DNA of 64,000 nucleotides from Streptomyces zagrosensis (GCF_014203645.1 NZ_JACHJL010000002.1:310001-374000), one strand, 5' to 3'; positions 1 through 7,791 are shown, counted from the stretch's first letter. Notes: generated by a model from the sequence alone, not told the origin. Numbers and translations are program-made.

Positions 1-10
1 GCCGCGGGGT

Positions 11-537
11 CTACCAGGCCACCATCCGGTCATACGGGGCTCGCTCGGGGAAGCCATGCAGGTCGATCTCCGCACCCGCGTACGACTCGGTGTGCGCGTC
101 CTTCAGCAGCCGGTCCAGTGCGGTGCGGGCTCCGGTGTGCAGGTGGTCGTCCTCGCCTCGCCAGGCGATCGGGCCCCCAGGCACCAGTCCAGGCGCCGCC
201 CCATGAGGGCGGCGGCCAGTACGGCGCCCAGGGAGGTAGCCATGCAGGCGGCGCGGCCGGGCCACAGGCGGCCGGTGTGCCGCACTGCTTCGACCAGTAC
301 CTCGGCCCGCTGCGAAGTGAGCGGCCGGCGACCCGCCCGCCGGGCCCAGCGCACGATGTGGACGGTGTGCCGGAACGGCAGCCGCAGCAGCACCAGGGCT
401 ACGGCTAGACCGACCGCTGCGGCCATCCGCTCGGGGAACCTGCCGGTGCGGACGGTGCCGAACCGGTCGCGGTCAGGTGCCGCGCGGCGGGCGCTCGTCA
501 GGCTGCTTCCTTGCTGCTGGCGTGATCGCTGGCCCAC
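11..537 (-). pseudogene. Lasso-peptide B2-like (transglutaminase-fold) protein, frame-broken
   Basis: The upstream part, read from about 537 to about 170, carries a hydrophobic stretch and then the hallmark region of the lasso-peptide B2 / transglutaminase-like leader-peptidase family: GRAACMATSLGAVLAAAL followed by DWCLGAR, with the expected nucleophile Cys. The family then continues with a HAWVE-type His motif. Here the high-GC3 coding frame jumps by one near 165-185, and the rest (PIAWRGEDD... to DRMVAW, stop at 11-13) lies in another frame without a clean HAW motif. I read this as one gene broken by a frameshift or sequencing error. Its start overlaps the end of the HAD gene at 498. Known B2 proteins remove leader peptides in lasso RiPP pathways. 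No precursor, RRE or cyclase is visible, but the window ends here. Confidence 0.5.
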
Positions 538-1043
538 TCCAGGGCGGTCAGGACGTGCTCGGGCCGCAGGCCCGCGTGCGGGTCGGGCCCGACCAACAGG
601 GTCGCGCTTCCGGAGGATGTGCGGTCAGCGGCCCACTGGTGGTCGAGCGGGGTGAAGTCGTCGTCGATCCACACGGCCGGGGCGCCGGCGAGCCACCGCT
701 CAACGTGGTCGCGCTTCCACAGGTAGCCGTCGGGGTGGCTGGTGGTGATGGGTAGGCGGGGCAGTTCGATGTGCTCGAAGTCGGGCAGGCCGAGCAGGGG
801 GCCGATCAGGCGCGGGGCGTCGATGCGCCAGCTGGTGCACCACACCGGCCGCACGAGCCCGGTGTTGATGGCGTCGGTGATCAGCGGCCCGTGTTCGGGG
901 TTGAGCCAGACCCAGATCGGGTCGGGGTAGCCGGTCATGTAAACCTGGTGGCGGGTGTGGGTCGCTGGGGTGGACTTGTCCTGGTCCGGGAACGGGATCA
1001 GGACCCCGTCGATGTCCAGCAGCAGGAACGGGATCTGGTGCAT
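498..1043 (-). CDS. HAD-fold domain protein (181 aa)
   Basis: The N-terminus LLLDIDGVL has the DxD catalytic motif I of the haloacid dehalogenase superfamily, and WIDDDF near residue 125 looks like the acidic motif IV. The length of 181 aa suits cap-less HAD-domain proteins found in actinobacteria. The substrate cannot be told. ATG at 1043 is chosen because CGGAGG lies about 6 nt upstream. It follows the methyltransferase gene by 19 nt and its 3' end overlaps the B2-like pseudogene, so it belongs to the same minus-strand run. A nucleotidase or phosphatase role in small-molecule or peptide tailoring is possible but unproven. Confidence 0.75.
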   Translation of the reverse strand: MHQIPFLLLDIDGVLIPFPDQDKSTPATHTRHQVYMTGYPDPIWVWLNPEHGPLITDAINTGLVRPVWCTSWRIDAPRLIGPLLGLPDFEHIELPRLPITTSHPDGYLWKRDHVERWLAGAPAVWIDDDFTPLDHQWAADRTSSGSATLLVGPDPHAGLRPEHVLTALEWASDHASSKEAA

Positions 1044-1062
1044 CGGGGCCTCCGGGGGTTGG

Positions 1063-1731
1063 TCAGGGCTTCCGTGCGGTGATCAGGAGCGTGGTGGGCC
1101 AGTGGGCGTCGGCCGGCGCGTGGAGGTTGTGGACGCCGGTGACCAGCAGCCCGGCCCGGTTCAGCGCGCGGGCCCACGCGGCGGGGTCCACGTCCCAGCG
1201 CGTGACAGTGCCGGTGGTGCCGTCCGGCAGGGTCACGGTGTCGCGGTTGCGCGGGCTGAGGGGGAAAGCGCCGGTGCGCTGCGGGTGCGGAAGGCAGAAG
1301 GCCAGGACGCCCTGGCGGGCGAGTCTGCGGAAGCACGCCCTCAGGACCCGGGACGGCTCGGTCGTGCCGATCGCGCCGAAGACGGAGACGATCGCATCCA
1401 GGCGTGTGGCTTCCCGGCGGAGGTGGAGGGTCGCGCTGGCGTGCAGAAACTGGGCTCTGGTGTGCCCGTAGTGGGCGGCGGCACGGCGGATCTGCCCAGC
1501 CGAGCGGTCCACGCCGACGACGGCGGCCCCGGCTGCGGCGAGGTGGGCGGTGTTGTGGCCGGCGCCGCAGCCGAGCTCCACGATCCGGCGGCCGGTCAGG
1601 TCCTCGCCCAGGATCTCGGCTCCGGGACCGATACCCGGCCGTTGGGTCCACTCCATCCTCGACGGCGGCTCCAGACGGCCCGTGGACCGCTGGGCGAGCC
1701 GGGCGGCGGCGTGGGCGTCCCACAGGTCCAC
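1063..1731 (-). CDS. Class I SAM-dependent methyltransferase (222 aa)
   Basis: The SAM-binding motif I VELGCGAGHNT is near residues 50-60. An acidic motif II (VVGVDRSAGQI) follows, and a DAIVSVFGAIG motif IV/V region after that, the layout of a small Rossmann-fold methyltransferase. The start is GTG at 1731, one base after the stop of the phosphotransferase-like gene (TGA at 1733-1735), so translation is probably coupled. The acceptor is unknown. The neighbours (HAD proteins, a kinase-fold protein, a B2-like protein) suggest a small biosynthetic or self-modification operon rather than housekeeping methylation. Confidence 0.85.
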   Translation of the reverse strand: MDLWDAHAAARLAQRSTGRLEPPSRMEWTQRPGIGPGAEILGEDLTGRRIVELGCGAGHNTAHLAAAGAAVVGVDRSAGQIRRAAAHYGHTRAQFLHASATLHLRREATRLDAIVSVFGAIGTTEPSRVLRACFRRLARQGVLAFCLPHPQRTGAFPLSPRNRDTVTLPDGTTGTVTRWDVDPAAWARALNRAGLLVTGVHNLHAPADAHWPTTLLITARKP

Positions 1732-1732
1732 G

Positions 1733-2647
1733 TCACGGTTCCAGGAGTCGCACGGCCGTCGTCAGGTGGCGACGAACGACGTTGATGTACGCCTCGTCCT
1801 TGGATGGGTCGTTGATCCAGCGCAGGGCTTGCTCCATGAACCACTCGATCGCCCAGACACGGTGCCAGCCCAGTGCCCACGCCTGCGGGGCAAGGCCGCC
1901 GCGCTCGGCCAAGGCGCTGGGGTGTCCGCCGGCGGCGACGTACGCCTGGATGAAGCGGCGGAGCCGAACGGGGTCGGCGGGCTCGACGGTGCCGTGCCAG
2001 GAGGCGAGGTCGAGCAGGCCGGGGCCTGTGAACGCGCGAGCGAAGTCGAGCAGGCGCCAACCGTCCCTACCGATGTGGAGGCTGGTGGGGTGGAACTCGG
2101 AGTGCACCCAGCCCCACGGGGCGGTAGTGGCACCCTCGGCCCGCTTGGCGGCGGCATCCGTAAGGGCTTCCAGCATGCCGACGGTGTCGCCGGCGCCCGC
2201 CGCCCACCGGCCCTTGTCTTGCAGACGGCGCAGGTGACCGAGCGCCAGAGCCGGAAGCGCGGACAAGGCGTCGTCGTCGAGAACGGGCAGCATCGAGGCG
2301 GGGGCGGCGTCGTGCAGGGCGACAGCGGCCACGATGCCGTCAGCGTCCACGGCGTCCCGGGCGGGCTCACCCAGGTCCTCGATGACCATGCCCAGGACGT
2401 CATCGCGCACGATCGCGCCGATGACGGCGGGCACCGGGATGTTGGCTGTGCCTGCCGCGCGCAATTTCCGTTCCTCGCTGGTGAACGGCTCGCTTGCGTA
2501 CTTGTAGATCGCGGTGGTGCCGTCAGGGAAGGTGATGCGCTCCACGCCGGACAGCGACCACACACGTACCGGGTCGCGGCTGGGATGGGGCAAGCCTGCG
2601 TTGGAGCAGATGTCGGCCAGGATGTCGGTGACGAGCTGGGTGTCCAC
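1733..2647 (-). CDS. Aminoglycoside-phosphotransferase-fold protein with altered catalytic loop (304 aa)
   Basis: The overall layout is that of APH/choline-kinase-like enzymes: a beta-rich N-lobe with IYKYASE as the Lys-containing strand, and a C-lobe catalytic loop near two thirds of the length. That loop reads VHSEFHPTSLHI where the family normally has HGDxHxxN, so the catalytic Asp is Glu and the Asn is Ser. The following LLDFARAF keeps the metal-binding Asp. It could be an inactive scaffold or an enzyme with unusual chemistry. GTG at 2647 is chosen as start with GGAG 8 nt upstream and homology beginning right after it. It abuts the methyltransferase gene (1-nt gap) and a 10-bp hairpin separates it from the upstream gene. 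Confidence 0.8.
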   Translation of the reverse strand: MDTQLVTDILADICSNAGLPHPSRDPVRVWSLSGVERITFPDGTTAIYKYASEPFTSEERKLRAAGTANIPVPAVIGAIVRDDVLGMVIEDLGEPARDAVDADGIVAAVALHDAAPASMLPVLDDDALSALPALALGHLRRLQDKGRWAAGAGDTVGMLEALTDAAAKRAEGATTAPWGWVHSEFHPTSLHIGRDGWRLLDFARAFTGPGLLDLASWHGTVEPADPVRLRRFIQAYVAAGGHPSALAERGGLAPQAWALGWHRVWAIEWFMEQALRWINDPSKDEAYINVVRRHLTTAVRLLEP

Positions 2648-2684
2648 GGGCGGGCTCCGTACGACGTGAGGACTGAGGGGCGGT

Positions 2685-2721
2685 CCGGTCCGGGGCGGCG
2701 GCACCTGCCGTCCCGGACCGG
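2685..2721 (-). terminator. 10-bp GC hairpin between the 249-aa gene and the phosphotransferase-like gene
   Basis: A perfect 10-bp inverted repeat CCGGTCCGGG / CCCGGACCGG with a 17-nt loop lies in the 92-nt gap after the stop of the upstream gene. There is no T-run. It could terminate or attenuate transcription into the downstream operon. Confidence 0.5.
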
Positions 2722-2739
2722 TGTGGGTCAACGCAGGGA

Positions 2740-3489
2740 TCAGACAGCGGTCACGCGGTGCGACTCGACCCGCTGAACCCACTCGCCCTTCATCCCGGCG
2801 AGCTCCACGGCGAACTGCGCCATCGAGGTGCCGTAGGCGGCGACGACGCCGCCGGACTGGTCGGGCGCGGACTGGCAGCCGTGCACCAGCCGCCCGCCGA
2901 GCGCGGTGTGGGCCTTGATGCCCTCGATCCGGCGGTGCTCGTTGAACCAGCTGCCGTGGTACACCTCGTCGAGCATCTGGCCGTCCTCCTCGCAGAGGTC
3001 GAAGACGACCCCGGTGGCGGAGGGGAAGAACCAGCACGGGCCGACGTTGGAGATGTGTCCGTCCAGTTCGACCTTGTTCAGGGCCATGAAGGTCGCCGCC
3101 TCGCGGAGCATCCGCAGATGGTCGGCGGTGACGTTCGGCAGGCCCAAGGTGGCCAGGTGCTCGTCGCGGAACAGGTAGGAGTACACCTGGTAGGCGATGG
3201 CCAGGACCTCGCCGGCGTCGCTGGCGGAGCGGCCATGGGCCTTCACAAAGTCCAGGGCGATCTGCTCGACCGCGGAGGCCTCGGTCTCCTCGGCGTGCAG
3301 CAGGCCGGACGTGACGGTCTCCCAGTCGATGACGAGCCAGGAGCTGTTCTCGAAGCGGAAGAAGTACGTCTGCGGGTCGATGGTGATGCGCTTGCCGTCC
3401 ACGGTGATGCCGGGCAAGCGGTTCCAACGCTGGTCGAACGCCTCGGGCAGCTCGACCGTAATCGTTGTGGTTGCGACGGTGGTGGTCAC
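2740..3489 (-). CDS. Unrecognised conserved-looking protein (249 aa)
   Basis: I do not recognise this family. The protein is soluble, acidic to neutral, and has no signal peptide or membrane span. It begins with a beta-like segment (TTITVELPEAFDQRWNRLPG), has a central region rich in aromatic and acidic residues (FRFENSSWLVIDWETV; CWFFPSATGVVFDLCEED) and ends with EWVQRVESHRV. High GC3 and an even amino-acid mix argue it is a true gene. The start is GTG at 3489, with GGAG 6 nt upstream. An in-frame ATG at 3567 would add 26 low-complexity residues and has no good ribosome site. It is flanked by hairpins on both sides, so it may form its own transcript between the HAD gene and the phosphotransferase-like operon. 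Confidence 0.7.
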   Translation of the reverse strand: MTTTVATTTITVELPEAFDQRWNRLPGITVDGKRITIDPQTYFFRFENSSWLVIDWETVTSGLLHAEETEASAVEQIALDFVKAHGRSASDAGEVLAIAYQVYSYLFRDEHLATLGLPNVTADHLRMLREAATFMALNKVELDGHISNVGPCWFFPSATGVVFDLCEEDGQMLDEVYHGSWFNEHRRIEGIKAHTALGGRLVHGCQSAPDQSGGVVAAYGTSMAQFAVELAGMKGEWVQRVESHRVTAV

Positions 3490-3620
3490 CTGGGTCTCCG
3501 TTCCAGATGGGGCACCATGCTGGGTGCCGTACGGCTTGGCCGGCCGCCCCGGATCGGGAGTAACCATGTCGCACTCGGGCCGGCCTGGAGACCACAGTGC
3601 CGCCCCGGCGTCCGTCGCAT

Positions 3621-3656
3621 CCGTAGCCGGGTTGCGGACCCGCAACCCGGCTACGG
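3621..3656 (-). terminator. Perfect 16-bp hairpin after the HAD hydrolase gene
   Basis: CCGTAGCCGGGTTGCG at 3621-3636 pairs perfectly with CGCAACCCGGCTACGG at 3641-3656 around a 4-nt loop. It starts 6 nt past the stop codon of the HAD gene, so on the minus strand it is a strong intrinsic-terminator-like structure without a U-tract, as is usual in Streptomyces. Confidence 0.8.
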
Positions 3657-3662
3657 GTCGGT

Positions 3663-4292
3663 CTAGACCTGCTCGGTGAGCGGGAGGCCGAGCAGGGCTT
3701 CCAGCTGGGCGATCGTGTCCGCCGGGTCCTTCGCGAGAATCGCGGCGATGCCAAGTTCTTCGGCGGGTGGAAGGTTGCGGGCGGTGTCGTCGACGAACAC
3801 GCATGCCTCGCCGGGCAGTTCCATGAGATCGAGCATGACCGCGTAGATCTCGGGGTCGGGCTTGCGCATCTTGTAGTGCTCGGAGATCAGCACCACGTCG
3901 TAGAGCTGGTCGAAGTCGTAACCGGCGTAGACGTCGTGCGGCTCGGTGCCGAGGCTGTTGGAGAAGATCCCGACCTTGATCCCGGCGGCGCGGGCGGCCT
4001 GGGCTGCGGCGATGACCGACGGCTCGGGGTGCAGGTCCTGAAGGACGCGGCCGAGCAGGTTGGTGCCGTCGATGCCGAGCAGGGCGCCTGTGCGCTCGTT
4101 CCACTCGGCCTGGGTGATCGTCCCGCGCTCCAAGTCGGCGTAGAGCGCGGCCCCTTCAGGATTCTTGGCGATCACGGACAGGAACGTCCCCTCGGGCAGG
4201 CCAACCCGGCGGTCGAATGCGACGGAGCAGGCGGGGACGCTCGTGGTCAGCACTCCGCCGAAGTCAAGGATCAGGCCCTTCCGGCGGCTCAT
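3663..4292 (-). CDS. HAD-superfamily hydrolase, phosphatase/epoxide-hydrolase N-type (209 aa)
   Basis: Motif I is LILDFGGVL near residue 8, motif II IFSNSLG near residue 110, then KMRKPDPEIY (motif III Lys) and VFVDDTARNL (motif IV). This is the full set of an active haloacid-dehalogenase phosphatase of the type annotated HAD-IA. ATG at 4292 overlaps the stop of the upstream regulator by 4 nt (ATGA), so expression is translationally coupled to it. The transcript probably ends at the 3621-3656 hairpin. The substrate is unknown. Confidence 0.85.
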   Translation of the reverse strand: MSRRKGLILDFGGVLTTSVPACSVAFDRRVGLPEGTFLSVIAKNPEGAALYADLERGTITQAEWNERTGALLGIDGTNLLGRVLQDLHPEPSVIAAAQAARAAGIKVGIFSNSLGTEPHDVYAGYDFDQLYDVVLISEHYKMRKPDPEIYAVMLDLMELPGEACVFVDDTARNLPPAEELGIAAILAKDPADTIAQLEALLGLPLTEQV

Positions 4293-5603
4293 GCGGCAGT
4301 CCCCGTGGCCTTGATCAGGGTTCGGGTGTCGATCACGTGCTCGCCCAGACTCCGTGTGCCCGCGGTCTTGTGGGTCCGCAGGCCACGGAGCAGTTCGGTG
4401 ACGCGGCGAAGGGTCTCGCGGTGCTGGACCTGGGCGACTAGGTCCAGGGCGGCGTGGCCGTCCTCGCAGGCGGCCTCGACGTTGTTGGCGCCGGCGTGGG
4501 CCTCGGCGCGGGAGATGTACGCGGTGCACCGGTGCCGCAGCATCTCGGGGGACAGCTGTTCGATCGCCTTGTCCAGGGACGGCAGGGCTTCCACATGCCG
4601 ACCGAGCCGGACCAGGTCGCTTCCCTCGTAGGCGTCGGCCTTGGACAGGTCGAACCAGGCGATGCCGCCCCACAGTTCATCGTCCATCGGGCCGGACAGC
4701 AAAGTGCGGGCCTCCTCCAAAGAGGAACGGAAGCCGTGGTCGTCGCCGGTCGAGGAGTACATCTCGGAGGCGACCGCGTTCGTCCACGCGCGCATCCGCT
4801 TCGAGGCCCCGCGCTCGGCGGCGTCCACGGCGGCGAGCGCGTAGTCCAGGCCGCCGTCTGGATCGCCGCCGTAGGACGTGCGAAAGGCCCGCCCGCCCAG
4901 GACCAGCGCCGTCAGCTCCGAACTACTGATCTCCTTCGCGAGCTGGTAGCCGAGATCCATGTAGGCGTCGGCCTGTTCCTGGTCGCCGAGGTCGAGCGAG
5001 AGCAGGACAGCGGCGAGTGCCGCCATCTCCGCCATATGCGCCAGCAGCGAGTTCCGCAGGTGGACGGGCTGGTCCTTCGGCCGGAGCGAGGTGACCAGCT
5101 GGAGTTGGTCATGGGCCACCGGGACCAGGCTGGAGGCCGGGAACGACTTGTAGGAGCGCCGGTAGCTGGCACCGATCGACCGCAGCTCGTCCACAGTGGC
5201 TTGATCCACGCTGCCGCCGGAAGGGCGGCTGACTTGAGCTCGGGCGTCGGGTGACAGACCCGAGATGGCGGCGGTCAGACCGGCCAGCGAGCCGAGGGTG
5301 AAGGAACGTCGAAGCACAGTCTCTGAGCTTTCCGCATCGGGCGACATCATGTGTGGTGAACGCGGCGAAGACGGGTGTGATCTGAGTGACTGCGCGACCG
5401 ACGGAACCGTGGCGTATCGCACGTCGAACGCCAGGATGTGATCAACAGTCAGCCCTAACGTGCGGGCCATGTGCTCCGCCACGCTCCACCTGGCCCACCC
5501 ACGATTCGGACCGGCTGACCGCAGCCCCGAGTTCGTGCTGGAGTAAGCCCTTGCGCCTTCTGCCCTTTTCGATGCGTTTGCCGATGATCTTGTCGATCTC
5601 CAC
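4289..5603 (-). pseudogene. XRE-family regulator with TPR-like C-terminal region, broken by a small deletion
   Basis: The N-terminal part (from GTG 5603) encodes an XRE helix-turn-helix: IIGKRIEKGRRRKGLLQHELGAAVSRSESWVGQVERG. At about 5480-5486 the frame changes and the protein resumes as VAEHMARTLGLTVDHILAF, the normal end of this HTH domain, followed by about 380 residues of helical TPR-like region as in Streptomyces XRE regulators. The usual residues joining QVERG to the final helix are missing, so a short deletion rather than a base error seems to have removed them and shifted the frame. The second half also has a rare TTA codon (5456-5458). The HAD gene starts inside its stop codon. If truly broken, the DNA-binding half cannot be joined to the sensor half. 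Confidence 0.7.
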
Positions 5604-6039
5604 CACTGGACACACCTCGACGTCCGTGATCGCACCGCTACAGACGGCAACCATATCCGCTAAGGCCCTTCCTTTGACAGGGAAGGATTCGCCGGGTGCC
5701 CATGTGCTGACCCATCGCTGCGCTACACCGAGATCGGGTGCCGTCCCGACTGGGGCAGAGGTGAAGTCCCGCTTCTCCAGTGCGTGATTCGACGAGGCGG
5801 AGGGGGCCGACGCCACCGTGCAGGGGTCGGTGACGGCCGTAGCTGTCCAGCGGGGGGCGGCGGCGCTTGCTGTACGCGGGGAGCGGGTCGGCGCCACCGA
5901 GCAGCGTGTGGCACCAGAAGGCGACGAGCGCTCAGTCGATACGAGCGCTCGCGCCCCGCGTTGACGTTTCGACAACCGAACGTTTAGACCGCCCACCCAC
6001 CCTGTGAGAGGCAGGGACACAAGACGAACGAGGAAAGCT
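5604..6039. other. Intergenic region with repeated palindromes
   Basis: I see no convincing gene here. The reading frames are shadows with poor codon bias. The region holds the promoters for the XRE gene (minus) and the pseudo-receiver gene (plus), a repeated GTCGGCGCCACCGA-like phrase, and the paired 8-bp palindromes listed separately. Confidence 0.5.
5924..5950. repeat. Direct repeat of ACGAGCGCTC, each containing palindrome GAGCGCTC
   Basis: ACGAGCGCTC occurs at 5924-5933 and again at 5941-5950, start to start 17 nt. Each copy contains the 8-bp palindrome GAGCGCTC. Two palindromic half-sites on roughly the same face of the helix, about 90 nt before the pseudo-receiver gene, look like a regulator-binding site. 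Confidence 0.45.
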
Positions 6040-6510
6040 GTGGTGGACGACCAACGCGTGGCCGTGACAGTGCACGGCACCGACCCCCTCTCGCGGGCCG
6101 GGATCATAGATCACTTGCGAGGCCAACCGGGTGTGGAGTTGTTGGATCGGCCGCGTAAGGAAACAGCCACGCCACCGGGCAGCACAGCCGTTGCCGTACT
6201 GCTTGCGGGCCGGTTTGACGAGTTGGCCGGGGCGGAGTTGCGGCGGCTGGTGCGGGGTGGGCAGCGGCGGGTCGTGGTGATAGCGGACGAGCTGCCCGAG
6301 AACGACCTGATGACCGTCCTGGAGTACGGCGTACGCGCGGTCCTGTGGCGGCATCAAGCCACCCGTAAGCGGCTGTTGCGCGCCGTGCAGCGCACGGCGC
6401 GCGATGGCGGCGTACTTCCGCCCGATCGGATCAGGACGCTGCTGGCCCGCGGCGAGCGATCGCGGCGCGAGTGCCTGCGCGCGGACTGCGCACGCAGGGA
6501 GCAGCCCTGA
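6040..6510 (+). CDS. Orphan pseudo-receiver protein, LuxR/NarL family lacking its HTH (156 aa)
   Basis: The protein starts VAVTVHGTDPLSRAGIIDHLRGQPGVELL, continues through VVVIADEL and an EYGVRAVLWR segment, and ends in RDGGVLPPDRI, which matches the receiver-like half of Streptomyces LuxR-family regulators. The usual acidic pocket and phospho-Asp are not evident. It stops at 156 aa where the DNA-binding HTH of these about 220-240 aa proteins should begin, and the DNA after the stop shows no HTH in any frame. It is either a truncated gene or a stand-alone interaction domain. GTG 6040 is chosen because GAGGA lies 5 nt upstream. Confidence 0.6.
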   Translation: MVDDQRVAVTVHGTDPLSRAGIIDHLRGQPGVELLDRPRKETATPPGSTAVAVLLAGRFDELAGAELRRLVRGGQRRVVVIADELPENDLMTVLEYGVRAVLWRHQATRKRLLRAVQRTARDGGVLPPDRIRTLLARGERSRRECLRADCARREQP

Positions 6511-6685
6511 CCGTAGCCGCGCGTACCGGCCGTACCCGCGCCTGCCCGCGTTCCGGCGCGTATCGGCGCGTACCCGGCGCGTCCCAGGCAGCCAGACAGC
6601 CAGACAGCCAGCCAACTAGACGGCCGATTGGCCACATGGCCGGACAGCCGACCAGTCCGCCCGAGGCCCCCGCGAACGGCGGGGT

Positions 6686-7504
6686 TCAGCGGGCCAGGGA
6701 CTTTTCGTCGCCCATCACGATGACTGGGTGGTGAGCCGGGTCGAGCGCGCGGAGTAGGTCGCGCATGTGGTGTTCGGCGAGGCTGACGCAGCCCTGGGTG
6801 GGGCCGCCGTGGTCCACGTGGAGCCAGATGCCGCCGCCTCGGGCCGGGCCCATCGGGCGGGTCCAGTCGAGTGGGGAGGTGCCGGACTTGCGGTTGTAGT
6901 TGATGGCTACGACGTAGTCGAAGGACCCCTCAAGGGGCTCGCCCTCGGAGCCGGTGCCGAATGCCGTGAAGCCGGGTGAGCGATCGTACGGAAGCTTGCT
7001 GCCGGGGTTTTCTAGGAGGCCGCCCGCGTCCGTGAGGGCGTAGACGCCGTTGGGTGAGCGTAGGTCGCCCACCAGGTGCTTATCGGTCCAGCCGCGCAGC
7101 GCGTTGTGCGCGGGCCACGACGTGCCGGGGCGCCAATCGCCGTCCGCGGCGCGCTCGTACAGCACGGCCCTGGACCGCGCGGAGTCGCGGCCCTCTCCGG
7201 TGACCAGCAGTACCTGCCGGCTGCGCTCGGGGACCTGGGCGAGCGTCTTGGGGCCTACGCCTGGTAGTTCGTCGGGCAGCGAGGTGGGCGCGGCCCTGCC
7301 CACTCTGCCGCCGTTGGGCTCTGGCTTGGCCGCGGCGTTGGCGGAAGGTTCCGTCTGGTGCCCGCCGTCGTCCGTGGTCCCGCCGCAGGCGGTGAGCGTG
7401 CCCAGGACGACGAGAGTGGCGATGATGCCTTGCGATAAGGAGCGGCGGGGGGATGGCTGCGACGACGACTGCGGAGGCGTCATCGGCGACGGATGCGGGG
7501 GCAT
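6686..7504 (-). CDS. L,D-transpeptidase (YkuD-type) lipoprotein (272 aa)
   Basis: Residues 1-40 form a lipoprotein signal: a basic/polar N-region, hydrophobic IIATLVVLG and the lipobox LTAC with Cys40. A Pro/Asn-rich linker leads to a C-terminal catalytic region with IWLHVDHGGPTQGCVSL, where the Cys is the nucleophile of the YkuD family (the usual SHGC is TQGC, as in a common actinobacterial subgroup). Such enzymes form 3-3 cross-links or attach proteins in peptidoglycan outside the membrane. ATG 7504 is preferred over the longer frame because GGAAGAGAG precedes it. It stands alone and is divergent from the membrane-protein gene at 7792. Confidence 0.85.
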   Translation of the reverse strand: MPPHPSPMTPPQSSSQPSPRRSLSQGIIATLVVLGTLTACGGTTDDGGHQTEPSANAAAKPEPNGGRVGRAAPTSLPDELPGVGPKTLAQVPERSRQVLLVTGEGRDSARSRAVLYERAADGDWRPGTSWPAHNALRGWTDKHLVGDLRSPNGVYALTDAGGLLENPGSKLPYDRSPGFTAFGTGSEGEPLEGSFDYVVAINYNRKSGTSPLDWTRPMGPARGGGIWLHVDHGGPTQGCVSLAEHHMRDLLRALDPAHHPVIVMGDEKSLAR

Positions 7505-7791
7505 GATCGGCTCTCTTCCGGGGCAGGGCGGGGGCCTGAGACTGAAGTGGGTCGGTGACACATGGTACGGACGGCTCACACGGGGGCGAAAGCCGCTCAA
7601 CGTCCCAACGTGTCACACCTGCCCAGTGTGCCGCCGTGATCGCGGGTTCTTCCCCTTACCTCTACGCACGCTAGGCAGCGGGCGGTTGACACGGCGGCCC
7701 GCATAGCGAAAAAGGTGCTCGGGACCCGTCCCGGAAGCGAAGCCAACAATGGGGCTCGCCCACGCTCGTTCCGTGACGGGAAGAGATCACG

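Noticed and set aside
3490..3567. Longer N-terminus for the 249-aa unknown protein from ATG 3567
   Set aside because: It would add 26 residues rich in Pro, Gly and Gln and has no ribosome site, while GTG 3489 has GGAG 6 nt upstream and the conserved-looking protein begins there.
1733..3754. One long minus-strand protein of 673 aa
   Set aside because: The N-terminal 370 residues are a shadow of the 249-aa gene in another frame. The real gene starts at GTG 2647.
5604..6039. Continuation of an XRE N-terminus or another gene in this stretch
   Set aside because: The minus-strand frame lacks high-GC third positions and any recognisable domain upstream of GTG 5603.
6511..6685. Remnant LuxR HTH after the pseudo-receiver stop
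   Set aside because: No HTH motif in any of the three frames; the region is a run of short CAGCCAGA-type repeats.
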